Of a stretch of 64,000 bases of DNA, positions 41,755 to 51,083 are shown in pieces (position 1 is the stretch's first letter; each line of letters starts with the position of its first letter). Made by a program: the position numbers and the translations under genes. The DNA comes from Halalkalicoccus sp. NIPERK01 (GTDB taxonomy: Archaea; Halobacteriota; Halobacteria; Halobacteriales; Halalkalicoccaceae), in the NCBI RefSeq assembly GCF_030287405.1, contig NZ_JASVVV010000001.1, positions 124,001-188,000 of the forward strand, given 5' to 3'. Under the pieces are notes generated by a model that had not been told where the DNA came from, did not search any database, and saw only the letters and a program-made list of their open reading frames with translations.

Positions 41755-42219
41755 ATGGCACGAATGCATACACGCCGTCGCGGCTCGTCCGGATCGGACA
41801 GGCCGACGGCAGACGAACCACCGGAGTGGAGCGACGTCGACGCCGACGAGATCGAATCGCGCGTCGTCGAACTCGCAGAGGAGGGCCTCGACCCCAGCCA
41901 GATCGGCATGAAACTGCGCGACGAGGGCGTCAAGGGCACGCCCGTCCCGAACGTCAAACTCGCCACCGGCAAGAAACTCGGCGAGATCCTCGAAGAGAAC
42001 GACGCCTCGCCCGACGTTCCGGAGGACCTCCGGAACCTGATGGAGCGGGCGATCCGCCTGCGCGAGCACGTCGCCGAGAACGGACAGGACGCCCAGAACA
42101 AGCGCGCGCTGCAGAACACGGAGGCGAAGGTCCGCCGGCTCGTCAACTACTACCGCGGCGACGAGCTCCCCGCGGACTTCCGCTACACCTACCGGAACGC
42201 CCAGGAACTCCTCGAGTAA
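41755..42219 (+). CDS. rps15: 30S ribosomal protein S15
   Basis: A 154 aa archaeal/eukaryotic-type S15 (S13e) with the N-terminal MARMHTRRRGSSGSDRP and the S15 core KRALQNTEAKVRRLVNYYRG and ELPADFRYTYRNAQELL. The archaeal extension DEIESRVVELAEEGLDPSQIGMKLRD is also present. It opens the conserved euryarchaeal cluster with the RecJ/Cdc45-like, Pcc1 and S3Ae genes. The next gene starts on the last base of its stop (TAATG). Confidence 0.95.
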   Translation: MARMHTRRRGSSGSDRPTADEPPEWSDVDADEIESRVVELAEEGLDPSQIGMKLRDEGVKGTPVPNVKLATGKKLGEILEENDASPDVPEDLRNLMERAIRLREHVAENGQDAQNKRALQNTEAKVRRLVNYYRGDELPADFRYTYRNAQELLE

Positions 42220-43262
42220 TGGCCGTCACGGGTCGATCGGAACGCGATCTCGCCGCCACGCTCACGGATGCCGGATTCGTTCGGGTAGCCCCGCGTGCGG
42301 ACGGCGATTCGATCGCCGCCGCCGGGTTGCTCCTGCGCGCGCTCGCGGCCCGATCGACCCCGTTTCAGGCCCGCGTCGTCCCGCTCACGGACGACCTGCC
42401 CGCCGACGCGACCGTCCCGATCGGCTTTCCCGAGGAATTCGCACCCGACGATCGACCGGCCAGCGCGGCCGCGGCCGACCTCGTCCGCGAACTCGACTGC
42501 GAGCCCGATCCCGGGCTGGCGCTCGCGGGCTGCCTGCTCGGGGGCGACCCCGAGGCGGCCGGCGTCGACCTCGACCGCCGATCCGGGGTCGGGATCCCCA
42601 CGGCGGATCTGGCGGACGGCCTCGCCCACTCGACGCTGTTTCACGCCGATTTCTCGGGCGACGAGACGGCCGTCGGCGCGCACCTCGCCGAACTCGCGGA
42701 CGACGATCGGGCGGTGGCCTCGCTCGCCGCGCTCGACGCCGTCGGCTCCGAGGCCGCGAGCGACCGGGCCGCGACCGCGATCGAGCGGGCGCTTCGCCCG
42801 CACGCCACGCCCGAGGGACCGTTCGAGACCGCCGAAGGGCTCGCGGACGTGCTCGACTGCCTCGCGCGCGACGCGCCGGGGGTCGCCCTCGCGCTCGCGA
42901 TGGGACACGACACACGACTCGAAGCGCTCGACGCGTGGCGCACCCACGCGACGGCGGCCCACGACGCGATCCGCGGGGCAGACACCGGCCGCTACGACGG
43001 CCTGTTCGTCGCGCGTATCAACGAGGGACCGGTCGCGACGGTCGCGCGCCTCCTCAGGGACTTCCGCTCGCCCGAACCCGTCGTCCTCGTCGTCGCCGAC
43101 GACGAGGCGGGTGCGGCGGGGTTCGATGGCGTCGGCGAGGCGATGGCCGAGGCGGGCGTGGCGGTCGACGGCATGGGTGGTGGCACTCCCTCTCGGGGTG
43201 TCGCCCGCTTCGACTGCCCGCCCGAGGCGTTTCTCGAGGCCTTCAGGGGGGCGATGGCATGA
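42219..43262 (+). CDS. RecJ/Cdc45-like DHH-superfamily protein without DHH
   Basis: A 347 aa protein in the place held by the RecJ/Cdc45-like gene of the rps15-pcc1-rps3ae cluster. The first motif remains as RVAPRADGDSIAAAGLLLRAL, and GIPTADLADGLAHSTLFHADFSGD is typical. No Asp-His-His triplet or other clear metal site is visible, so it is probably inactive as a nuclease, like Cdc45, and may serve in the CMG-type replication helicase. The intact DHH enzyme in this window is at 48591. Overlaps pcc1 by 4 nt. Confidence 0.8.
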   Translation: MAVTGRSERDLAATLTDAGFVRVAPRADGDSIAAAGLLLRALAARSTPFQARVVPLTDDLPADATVPIGFPEEFAPDDRPASAAAADLVRELDCEPDPGLALAGCLLGGDPEAAGVDLDRRSGVGIPTADLADGLAHSTLFHADFSGDETAVGAHLAELADDDRAVASLAALDAVGSEAASDRAATAIERALRPHATPEGPFETAEGLADVLDCLARDAPGVALALAMGHDTRLEALDAWRTHATAAHDAIRGADTGRYDGLFVARINEGPVATVARLLRDFRSPEPVVLVVADDEAGAAGFDGVGEAMAEAGVAVDGMGGGTPSRGVARFDCPPEAFLEAFRGAMA

Positions 43263-43495
43263 AACGCATCGAGATCCGAACGACCCACGCGGACCCCGAC
43301 CTCGTCGCGCGAGCGGTCTCGCCGGACAACACGCCCGAGATCGAGACCCGAACGGAGGGTGGGTGGGTGGTGACGACGATCACCCGCGAGTCGACGGGCG
43401 GCCTGCGGACGACCGCGGACGACTACGTCGTAAACCTCACGGTGGCCGACGAAGTGGTACAGCTAGCAGATCAACGGACGACAACCCAATCATGA
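43259..43495 (+). CDS. pcc1: KEOPS complex subunit Pcc1
   Basis: A 78 aa protein with the Pcc1/CTAG fold pattern: RIEIRTTHADPDLVARAVSPDN, then TRTEGGWVVTTI and GGLRTTADDYVVNLTVAD. Pcc1 is the dimerisation module of KEOPS, which makes t6A37 in tRNAs. Its start and stop overlap the flanking genes by 4 nt each (ATGA), so it is translated with S3Ae. Confidence 0.87.
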   Translation: MKRIEIRTTHADPDLVARAVSPDNTPEIETRTEGGWVVTTITRESTGGLRTTADDYVVNLTVADEVVQLADQRTTTQS

Positions 43496-44142
43496 GTGAA
43501 CGATCAGTTTCCCGACAGCAACGACAGAAGCGGTGGTACACCGTGCTCGCGCCCGAGCAGTTCGACCGGGCCGAACTCGGCCAGTCACCCGCGAACGAAC
43601 CGGACCAGCTCCTCGGGCGTACCCTCGAGACGACGCTCGGCGAGCTGACGAACAACGCCAGCGAGAACAACATCAAGCTCACGTTCAAGATCAACGACGT
43701 GGGCAGCGACGCCGCCTACACGGAGTTCGTCAAACACGAACTCACGCGCGATTACGTGCGCAGCCTCGTGCGCCGGGGCGCCTCGAAGATCGACGCCTAC
43801 GTCACCGTCCTGACGACCGACGACTACCGCGTGCAGGTCCAGCCCGTCGCCTTCACGACGAAGAAGGCCGACCACAGCCAGGAACACGCCATCCGAAAGC
43901 GAATGATCGAGATGGTCGAGGAGGCCGGCGAGGAGCGCACCTTTGAGGGGCTCGTCGACAGCGTCGTCGAGGGCCGCCTCTCGAGTGCGATCTACGGCGA
44001 GGCGAAGACGATCTACCCGCTCCGTCGCGTCGAGATCCAGAAGCTCACCCTCGAGGCCCGACCCGAGGAGGTCGCGGAGGAGGAGGAGACCGCGGTCGAC
44101 GTCGAGGAGACCGACGTCGCGGTCGACGAAAACGAGGCGTAG
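43492..44142 (+). CDS. rps3ae: 30S ribosomal protein S3Ae
   Basis: A 216 aa archaeal S3Ae (eS1) protein: KRWYTVLAPEQFDRAELGQ at the start, ENNIKLTFKINDVGSDAAYTEF, and DYRVQVQPVAFTTKKADHSQE in the core. The tail of some 20 residues is highly acidic (EEVAEEEETAVDVEETDVAVDE is split across the end). It closes the four-gene cluster begun by rps15. Confidence 0.94.
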   Translation: MSERSVSRQQRQKRWYTVLAPEQFDRAELGQSPANEPDQLLGRTLETTLGELTNNASENNIKLTFKINDVGSDAAYTEFVKHELTRDYVRSLVRRGASKIDAYVTVLTTDDYRVQVQPVAFTTKKADHSQEHAIRKRMIEMVEEAGEERTFEGLVDSVVEGRLSSAIYGEAKTIYPLRRVEIQKLTLEARPEEVAEEEETAVDVEETDVAVDENEA

Positions 44143-44159
44143 GCCGCGGACGCGAACCG

Positions 44160-44576
44160 CTATCCTTCGACGACGATTCGTCCGATCATCCCGCCGCGCT
44201 CGTGGGGGATGCAGAAGTAGTCGTGTTCGCCCGGCGTCTCGAACGTGTGTTCGAAGCGGTCGCCGGTGTAGATCGATCCCTCGCGGTCGTCGCGCCACGC
44301 CTCTCTAGCCCGGCTCTCGCTCTCGAACTCCCCGGTCGAGAAGAAGGCCGCACCCTCGGGCTGGCCGCCGTCGTAGGCGGTGACGGTGTGTGCGCGCGAG
44401 CCGGTGTTCTCCCAGCTCACGGTGTCGCCGACCTCGACGGTGTAGGCGTCGGGGAGGAACTCGTGGGCGCTCATGCCGATGTCGTGGCTCTCGGTCAGGC
44501 TCGCGATGGCGGTACAGCCGCCCGCGCTCGCGAGGAGGCCACCCCCGACGGCAGCGAGGAACGCACGCCGTTGCAT
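44160..44576 (-). CDS. halocyanin/plastocyanin-like blue copper lipoprotein
   Basis: A 138 aa cupredoxin. A twin-arginine-like signal (MQRRAFLAAVGGG) ends at lipobox Cys21 (SAGGC), so the protein is membrane-anchored outside the cell. Type-1 copper ligands are His63 (RAHTV), Cys122, His125 and Met130 (FCIPHERGGM). It should carry electrons between membrane complexes. It converges on rps3ae with an 17-nt gap. Confidence 0.9.
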   Translation of the reverse strand: MQRRAFLAAVGGGLLASAGGCTAIASLTESHDIGMSAHEFLPDAYTVEVGDTVSWENTGSRAHTVTAYDGGQPEGAAFFSTGEFESESRAREAWRDDREGSIYTGDRFEHTFETPGEHDYFCIPHERGGMIGRIVVEG

Positions 44577-44734
44577 GCGGTCGACTCGGAACCGGCGAGC
44601 CTATAGGCTGTCGGTCGACTCCCGGTCCCGGTTCGGGGCTTCGAACCGGACGCGGGAGTCACGGTCGATCGTACTGCTCCGTTGACGCTCCGCGGATCCA
44701 CAATCGATAAAGGGGCGCTGTGCGAGCGGGGGGT

Positions 44735-45442
44735 ATGGAGTTCGCGCCCCGCTTCGTCGGCCGACTGGGGATCGCAGACGCGGTCACCGTCGGCAACGCC
44801 GCCCTGGGGTTTCTGGCGGCGGCGGTCGCGATGGTCGACGTGGCGGTCGCGGCGCAGTTCGTCCTGCTGGCGGCGGTGTTGGACGGACTCGACGGCGTGC
44901 TCGCCCGGCGCTACGGCGGCACCCGGGTGGGGCCGTACCTCGACTCGCTCGCGGACGTCGCTTCCTTCGGGGTCGCTCCCGCGATGCTGGTTATCGCGCT
45001 CGCGGAGGACGCGGCGGTCAGCGACCTCATCGCGGTCGCCGCCTTCGGGATCCCGGCGCTGTTCGTCGCGATGGCGGTCGTCCGACTGGGGCTGTATACG
45101 GCCTACGACGCGGCCCACACGACGACGCTGGGTGCGCCGAGCACGCTCGCCGCGACGACCCTCGGGGCGGCGGTTCTCGCGGGGATCGAGGCGCCCGCGG
45201 CCGTCCTCGCGATCACCGCCGCGTTCTGCTACCTGATGGTCTCGCCGATCGAGTACCCCGACCTGCTCGCGCGCGACGCCCTGTTGATGGGGATCATTCA
45301 CGTCCTCGCCGTCCTGATCCCGGGCTTCCAGGGCGGGATGTTCCCCGTCGCGCTGTTGACGCTCTCGCTCGCGTACCTCCTGTTGGGGCCGTGGCTCTAC
45401 TGGGGCGAGGCCGAGCGCGAGGGGGAAGGGAAACGCTCATAG
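44735..45442 (+). CDS. CDP-alcohol phosphatidyltransferase, probable archaetidylserine synthase
   Basis: A 235 aa membrane enzyme with the CDP-alcohol transferase motif DGLDGVLARRYGGTRVGPYLDSLAD (DG-x2-AR-x8-G-x3-D-x3-D, fully conserved). Hydrophobic spans follow in PssA-like order, with YLMVSPIEYPDL typical of archaeal PS synthases. It should link serine to CDP-archaeol. The ATG at 44735 lies 27 nt after TCGATAAAG (44704-44712), so the start is leaderless. The GTG at 44720 is thus unlikely. Confidence 0.85.
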   Translation: MEFAPRFVGRLGIADAVTVGNAALGFLAAAVAMVDVAVAAQFVLLAAVLDGLDGVLARRYGGTRVGPYLDSLADVASFGVAPAMLVIALAEDAAVSDLIAVAAFGIPALFVAMAVVRLGLYTAYDAAHTTTLGAPSTLAATTLGAAVLAGIEAPAAVLAITAAFCYLMVSPIEYPDLLARDALLMGIIHVLAVLIPGFQGGMFPVALLTLSLAYLLLGPWLYWGEAEREGEGKRS

Positions 45443-45465
45443 GCCGTTCGGCCGGACCCCACTGT

Positions 45466-46962
45466 ATGAGCGAGGACGAGGCCCCGTCCGACGAGAACGA
45501 GGAATCCGAGGCACCGCCCGAGGAGGGCACCGAGGCGTCCGACGCCGAGACGCCGGACGAACCCGAGAACGCCGAGGAGGAATCGGCGTCGGACACCGAA
45601 ACGGGGGACGCCGAGGGCGAAGCGGCGGAAAGTGAGGAGGAGAACGGAGACGAAGCGACGGAAGACGAAGGCGCCGAGAACGCAGACGAAACTGAGCAGG
45701 ACGAAACGGAGGGAAGCGACGAGGACGAAGCGGAACAGGAGAGCGCGGACCTGCCGACCGAACCGCTCACCGAGGAGGCGCTCGACGAGCGTCTCGACGG
45801 TGCGGAGGCCGCCTTGGAGGAGGCCGAGACCGAATCGGACCTCGACGACGTCTCGGCGACGCTCGTCAGTATCGGCGACGACCTAGAGGAGGCGGACCTC
45901 CCCGAACCCGACGAGGACGACGAGGACGCGGAGGACCCCCGCGAACGTCTCGAAGAACGCCTCTCGGATCTGCAGGACGACCTCGAATCCCAGCGCGGGC
46001 CCTACAGCGAGGACGTCATCGAGGGGATCGAGGAGGCCGGAACCACGATCGAGGAGACGCGCTGGACGGGGAAGGGCGAGGGCGAACTCGCCGCACCCGT
46101 CGAGGAGTTCGTCGAGGCCGAAAACGAGGTCCTCGGAACCGACCTGACGCTGGAGGGCGAGGAGCCCGCGGATCTCGTGACGACGCTCGAAGCCGCCGCT
46201 CGAGAGGTCGGCGACGCCTCGCTCGATCCCGACGAGGACGCAGAGACCATCGCCGCGTTGCTGGAGGCGGTCGAGGATCTCCAGGCGGGTCTCGACGCCG
46301 CGGAGGAGTGGGACGACCTCACGACACGCGAAAAACTCGCGGCCCACGGCTTTTACGACGTGCTCGACCACCGCAAGGACTACCCGCCGGAGTGGCACGC
46401 GATCAAGGTCTACGAGAAACGCGGCGAGCCCGAACCGATCCTGCTCGCGCTCGAACAGTTCGGCTCGGAGTTCATGGAACGCCACTGCCTCGAATCACTC
46501 ACGCGGATGGGCGCCGAGGAGGCGCTCGACGCGATGACCCAGCGCGCACAGAAGCGCGACAAGGCCGCGATCAAGGCCCTCGGGAAGATCGGGAGCGACG
46601 ACCCCGTCGAGATGCTTCTGGAGTACGCCGAGGCCGACAGCGACCCGAAGCTCCAACTCGTGACGCTGAAGGCGCTCGGCGAGATCGGGAGCGAGGAGGC
46701 CACGCAGGGGGTCGCCGACCGCCTGACCTCCGAGAACCCCGAGGTGCGAAGCGGCGCGGCCCGCTCGCTGGGCCTGCTCGGCGACACGCGTGCGATCGAA
46801 CCGCTGTCGGACGTCCTCGAGGACGACGGCTCCGACACCGTCAGGGCCAGCGCCGCGTGGGCGCTCAACCAGATCGGCACGCAGGAGGCCCTCGACGCGG
46901 TCGAACCCTACGCCGACGACCGGGCCTTCCTCGTCCAGTCCGAGGCCCAGAAGGTCGCCTGA
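45466..46962 (+). CDS. HEAT-repeat protein with a long acidic N-terminus
   Basis: A 498 aa protein. About residues 1-105 are almost wholly Glu/Asp/Ser/Thr and should be disordered. A helical linker follows (about 105-280). From about 340 to the end run HEAT-like repeats: AIKALGKIGSDDPVEMLLEYA, VTLKALGEIGSEEATQGVADRL, AARSLGLLGDTRAIEPLSDVL and SAAWALNQIGTQEALDAV. It is probably a protein-interaction scaffold. The start at 45466 (MSEDEAPSD) fits. It follows the archaetidylserine synthase gene by 23 nt. Confidence 0.85.
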   Translation: MSEDEAPSDENEESEAPPEEGTEASDAETPDEPENAEEESASDTETGDAEGEAAESEEENGDEATEDEGAENADETEQDETEGSDEDEAEQESADLPTEPLTEEALDERLDGAEAALEEAETESDLDDVSATLVSIGDDLEEADLPEPDEDDEDAEDPRERLEERLSDLQDDLESQRGPYSEDVIEGIEEAGTTIEETRWTGKGEGELAAPVEEFVEAENEVLGTDLTLEGEEPADLVTTLEAAAREVGDASLDPDEDAETIAALLEAVEDLQAGLDAAEEWDDLTTREKLAAHGFYDVLDHRKDYPPEWHAIKVYEKRGEPEPILLALEQFGSEFMERHCLESLTRMGAEEALDAMTQRAQKRDKAAIKALGKIGSDDPVEMLLEYAEADSDPKLQLVTLKALGEIGSEEATQGVADRLTSENPEVRSGAARSLGLLGDTRAIEPLSDVLEDDGSDTVRASAAWALNQIGTQEALDAVEPYADDRAFLVQSEAQKVA

Positions 46963-47005
46963 ACACGGCCGAACCTTCTTGTACTGGCGGGGGACCAACG
47001 GGGGC

Positions 47006-48604
47006 GTGTCCCGGTCGCGCGCCGCGCTGGTCGCCTGCCTGTTCGTCCTCGCCGTCGCGAGCGGCGCGAGCGCCACACCCGCCGACGCGACGATCGTCGA
47101 GGTGTATCCCAACACCAACCACGCGGGCAACGCCGGCGAGTACGTCGTCGTCGAGTTCGCCCCCGAGAGCGACCTCTCGGCGTTCTCGTTGACCGACGGG
47201 AAGACGACCACGCCGCTCGGAAACGGGACCGTCTCGGGGCCCGTGGCGTTCAGCCGCGAGCCAAGGATAACCCACGAGAAGGTCGCGTACCCCGTCCGCG
47301 AACTGCCCGAACACTTCGCGATGGCCCAGACCGGCGAGACCATCGGGCTGTATCGGGGAGCCGAACTCGTCGACGAGACGACCTACGAGCGCGCCCCGGA
47401 GGGCGAGCGGTGGCTCCTCGCGGACGGAGGATGGGAGTGGCGCCCCCGGGGCGCGACGGACTTCGAGGCGCGCGACCTCCCCGCGGAGCGCGCGACGGCC
47501 TTTAGCCTGCCCGACTCCCCCGGGGTCCCGATCGAGACGCTCCGAGAAGCGGACGAGCGCCTCTACCTCGCGGGCTACTCCTTTCACTCCGAGCGCGCGA
47601 CCGAGGCGCTCCTCGCGGCCCACGAACGGGGCGTCGAGGTGCGCGTGCTGGTCGACGGCACGCCGGTCGGCGGGCAGACCGAGGCGGAGGCGCGGGCGCT
47701 CGATCGACTCGCCGCGGGCGGGATCGAGGTCCGCGTCTTCGATGGGGCCGCGACCCGCTATCGGTACCACCACCCGAAGTACGCCGTCGCCGACGACCGC
47801 GCGCTCGTCCTCACGGAGAACTGGAAACCCGCCGGAACCGGCGGGAGGGCGAGCCGCGGCTGGGGGGTCGTCGTCGAAAGCGAGGCGGTCGCCGAGGACC
47901 TCGCGGCCGTCTTCGAGGCCGACGCCGACTGGGAGGACACCGCACGCTGGGACCGCTCGCTCGCGGGCACGCTCGTCGACAAGGAACCACCCGAGGGGAC
48001 GTTCCCGAGCGAGTTCAGTCCGACTACGGGCGGGGTCGACTCGGTCCGTGTCGTGACCGCGCCCGACAACGCAGAAGAGGAGACGATCGCGCTCATCCGA
48101 AGCGCCGAGGAGTCGATCCGGATCGAGCAGGCGACGATCGCCCACGACCACGTCTTCCTGCGGGAGGCGCTCGCCGCCGCCGAGCGCGGCGTCGAGGTGC
48201 GGATCCTGCTCGACTCGTCGTGGTACGTCGAGGACGAAAACGAGGAGGTCGTCCGGTGGCTCGAGGATCAGTCCGAGGCCGGTGACCTGCCGATCGAGGC
48301 CCGAACGGTCGACAGCGACGACTTCGCGAAGCTCCACGCCAAGGGCGTGGTCGTCGACGACCGCCGCACGATGGTCGGGAGCGTCAACTGGAACGCGAAC
48401 TCGGTCGAGAACAACCGCGAGGTGGCGCTGATCGTCGAGAGCGAGCCGATCGCGGCGTACTTCGCGGCGGTGTTCGACGCCGACTGGGCCGGCGAGGAGG
48501 GGTGGTCGATCCCCGTCGAGGTCGGTCTCGGCGTCGCGGGTGCGGCCGGCGGCGCCGTCCTCGTGGGATCCCGCCTGCTCCGGTTCGGCTCTACCGGTCC
48601 GTGA
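47006..48604 (+). CDS. secreted phospholipase D-like protein with lamin-tail-like N-domain
   Basis: A 532 aa protein with a GTG start (VSRSRAALVACLFVLAVASG). A cleavable signal is followed by a lamin-tail-like beta domain (ATIVEVYPNTNHAGNAGEYV), then two PLD domains with HKD motifs HPKYAVADDRALVLTENW and HAKGVVVDDRRTMVGSVNWN. A C-terminal helix (VGLGVAGAAGGAVLVGSRLL) anchors it. It could be a cell-surface nuclease or phosphodiesterase. GTG is chosen because it immediately precedes the signal helix and follows the HEAT gene by 43 nt. Convergent overlap of 14 nt with the RecJ gene. Confidence 0.8.
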   Translation: MSRSRAALVACLFVLAVASGASATPADATIVEVYPNTNHAGNAGEYVVVEFAPESDLSAFSLTDGKTTTPLGNGTVSGPVAFSREPRITHEKVAYPVRELPEHFAMAQTGETIGLYRGAELVDETTYERAPEGERWLLADGGWEWRPRGATDFEARDLPAERATAFSLPDSPGVPIETLREADERLYLAGYSFHSERATEALLAAHERGVEVRVLVDGTPVGGQTEAEARALDRLAAGGIEVRVFDGAATRYRYHHPKYAVADDRALVLTENWKPAGTGGRASRGWGVVVESEAVAEDLAAVFEADADWEDTARWDRSLAGTLVDKEPPEGTFPSEFSPTTGGVDSVRVVTAPDNAEEETIALIRSAEESIRIEQATIAHDHVFLREALAAAERGVEVRILLDSSWYVEDENEEVVRWLEDQSEAGDLPIEARTVDSDDFAKLHAKGVVVDDRRTMVGSVNWNANSVENNREVALIVESEPIAAYFAAVFDADWAGEEGWSIPVEVGLGVAGAAGGAVLVGSRLLRFGSTGP

Positions 48605-50480
48605 CGGTCTCGGCGCTCGACAGCGCCTCGTCGAGTTCCGCCTCGCCCATCTTCTCGACCAGCGCGTCGAGGACCTCCTCGCGCATCCCCTTGACGAACT
48701 TGATCGACCCCACGACGAGGTGGCCGCCGCCCGAAACGCCGCCGCCGTCGATCTCGTCTACGAGTTCGCTCACCATCCGGGGGATGTCGAGGCGCACGCC
48801 GTCGCTCCGGAGGACGGCGAAGTCGGGCCCGTAGCCGATCGTGATGACGGGGTCGCCGGTCTCCTCGACGATCCGGTCGTGGATCTCGCCGGTGGTGGTG
48901 CCGGGCGCGGGAAACGTGAAACGGTGGGCGTGGTTCTCGACGTCGATCCGACAGAGGTGGACGCCGCTGTCGAGGCGTTCGCGCTCGACGTGGGGCATCG
49001 CCGCCGCCAGTTGCTCGTCGATGTCGCGCTGGGCGCGCTCGGCGAGGAACTCGACGACGTCGGCGTGGCGCTCGGTGTCGCCGCCGACGTCGAGCACGTC
49101 CGCGATGAGCGCTCGACCGGCGCTGTAGCGCAGCCAGTGGGCGGCGTAATCGAGCGCCTCGCTGACGTCCTCGAGGTCGGCCTCGTCGTAGCCCTCTTCG
49201 CGGGCGAGTTCGAGATACCGCTCCATCGCGTCGGCCTTCGAGCGATCCGCGATCCCCGCGACCGCGGGGACGTGCCGGAGTTCGTCGGTGATCGTCGGGT
49301 CAATCATCCGCGCGAGTTCGGCACAGAGCATCCCCGTGGTGATGCGGTAGTCCTCGCCGTGGAGGTAGGGGTTGACGTGGGCCGCGAGCAGGTCGTCGAC
49401 CGCCTCGGGGTCGGGGTGGTGGTGATCGACGGCCGCGATCGGGATGTCGTAGTGCGCGAGCGTCTCGTAGGCCGGCACGTCCTCCTCCGTGCTGCCGTTG
49501 TCGAGCATCAACAGGAGGGGGAGCTTCTGGCCGTGGCGCGCCCGGTCGCCCAGCGCGTAGTTGAGGTCGCGCGTGGCGTCCTCCATCTCGTAGAACGGGG
49601 CCTTGCTCGGGAGGCGCTTCAGCAGGTGCTGGGCGGCGTCGGAGTCCTCGTGGGTCTCCTCGATGAAGCGCTCGATCGCGAGCGCGACGGGCACCGCGGC
49701 GCACATCCCGTCGCCGTCGGCGTGGTGGCGCATCCGGATCGGCCGGCCCTCGAGGACCGTCCGGCGAATCAGTCGGGCGACCTCCTCCAGGTCCTCGATC
49801 AGCGGGTCGAGCGCGGGCCACTCGATCAGCGGATCGACCTCGTGGGGCTGGGCGCGCTCGTCGAGCGCGGCGTCGAGGCGCTCGCGGGCGTCGCTCGCGC
49901 GCTCGCCGTCGAGCGTCTCGATCCCCTCGACCTCGATCTGGCGGGCCCCGTCGCGGCGCTCGACGCGACCCGAGACGTGGACGAGGTCGCCGACCCCGAT
50001 CCCGGGGTGGGCGCGCACGCCCGCGGCCTCGAATGCGGTGCACGGGACGACGCCGGCCCCGTCGCGGACCTGGAAGACCGTCGGGCCGCCGGTCTGTTTG
50101 ACCTGCACGACCTCGCCCTCGAGGTGGACCGACTCGCCGACGGCGAGGTCCGTCGTCCGGGTGATCTCGTAGCTGTGCTCGACCGTCTCGACCGTCGCCG
50201 ACTCGGGGTCGATCCCCACGGGTTCGAACGCGATGTCGCCGTTCTCCCGGACCTGCTCGAGACTGACGACCAGCCGGTCGCCGACGGCGTAGTCGGTCTC
50301 GAGGGCGGACTCGTGGACGAGGCCCGATACCTCCTCGGAGAGGTCGACGAAGACGCCGTACTCGACGACGCCGTTGACCGTCGCCAGATAGGGTGTATCG
50401 GAGTCGAGCTCCTCGACCGTACACGCCGCGTTGAGCTCGTAGACGACGGGGTCGCCGTCGAGCTCGGGTTCTGCTGTCAT
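48591..50480 (-). CDS. RecJ-like DHH exonuclease with S1/OB domains
   Basis: A 629 aa protein. The N-terminus holds an S1-like domain (ATVNGVVEYGVFVDLSEEVSG), then an OB-fold of nucleic-acid type (VHLEGEVVQVKQTGGPTVFQV). The DHH nuclease core follows with MRHHADGDGMCAAV, DNGSTEE and VDHHHPDPE, and a DHHA1 domain ends in GGGVSGGGHLVVGSIKF. All metal motifs are present, so it should be an active single-strand exonuclease of archaeal RecJ type. The start at 50480 is the first ATG after which conserved sequence begins. It is divergent from the JAMM gene. Confidence 0.88.
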   Translation of the reverse strand: MTAEPELDGDPVVYELNAACTVEELDSDTPYLATVNGVVEYGVFVDLSEEVSGLVHESALETDYAVGDRLVVSLEQVRENGDIAFEPVGIDPESATVETVEHSYEITRTTDLAVGESVHLEGEVVQVKQTGGPTVFQVRDGAGVVPCTAFEAAGVRAHPGIGVGDLVHVSGRVERRDGARQIEVEGIETLDGERASDARERLDAALDERAQPHEVDPLIEWPALDPLIEDLEEVARLIRRTVLEGRPIRMRHHADGDGMCAAVPVALAIERFIEETHEDSDAAQHLLKRLPSKAPFYEMEDATRDLNYALGDRARHGQKLPLLLMLDNGSTEEDVPAYETLAHYDIPIAAVDHHHPDPEAVDDLLAAHVNPYLHGEDYRITTGMLCAELARMIDPTITDELRHVPAVAGIADRSKADAMERYLELAREEGYDEADLEDVSEALDYAAHWLRYSAGRALIADVLDVGGDTERHADVVEFLAERAQRDIDEQLAAAMPHVERERLDSGVHLCRIDVENHAHRFTFPAPGTTTGEIHDRIVEETGDPVITIGYGPDFAVLRSDGVRLDIPRMVSELVDEIDGGGVSGGGHLVVGSIKFVKGMREEVLDALVEKMGEAELDEALSSAETVTDR

Positions 50481-50570
50481 TGTGCCCCCTTCGAGAGCGC
50501 CCGGTTTAACGGTTGTCAAGCGCGCTCGGGCATCCGCAACCGTTAGTACGCGCCGGCGGCGAGGTGGGGT

Positions 50571-51083
50571 ATGGGACTGTTCCGGTCGCTGTTCCGATCC
50601 GGCGAGATCATCGGCATCGCGGCCGACACCCTCGAGTTCGCCCTCTCGGCCTCCGAGGAGACCCACCCCGACGAGTACATGGGAATGCTTCGGGGCGAGG
50701 ACGCCCGGACGCTCGGTCTGGACCGCGAGGGCACCGTCGTCACCGACGTGCTCGTGATCCCCGGAACGGAGTCCAATCCCGTGAGCGCGACCGTCAAGAC
50801 GAACATGATCCCCAACGACGTTCGTGGAATCGGCTCGATCCACTCGCACCCCAACGGCGTGCTCGAACCGAGCGACGCCGACCTTCGGACGTTCGGCCGG
50901 GGATCCGTCCACGTCATCGTCGGCGCGCCCTACCGACGGGACTCGTGGCGCGCGTTCGACTCCCGCGGCGAACCCCGCGAACTCGACGTCCTCGACGTGG
51001 CGCTCCCCGAGGAGCGCTTTTTCGACTTCGATCAGCAGGACATCGACCGCGAACTCCAGGAGGAGGGCCGCCGACGATGGTGA
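50571..51083 (+). CDS. JAMM/MPN+ metalloprotease (desampylase type)
   Basis: A 170 aa JAB1/MPN protein with the complete zinc site: Glu35 in PDEYMGML and [14 protein letters not shown] giving His91, His93, Ser101 and Asp104. Archaeal members such as Haloferax JAMP1 remove SAMP ubiquitin-like proteins from targets. Charged helices end the protein. It overlaps the RibL gene by 7 nt. Confidence 0.9.
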   Translation: MGLFRSLFRSGEIIGIAADTLEFALSASEETHPDEYMGMLRGEDARTLGLDREGTVVTDVLVIPGTESNPVSATVKTNMIPNDVRGIGSIHSHPNGVLEPSDADLRTFGRGSVHVIVGAPYRRDSWRAFDSRGEPRELDVLDVALPEERFFDFDQQDIDRELQEEGRRRW

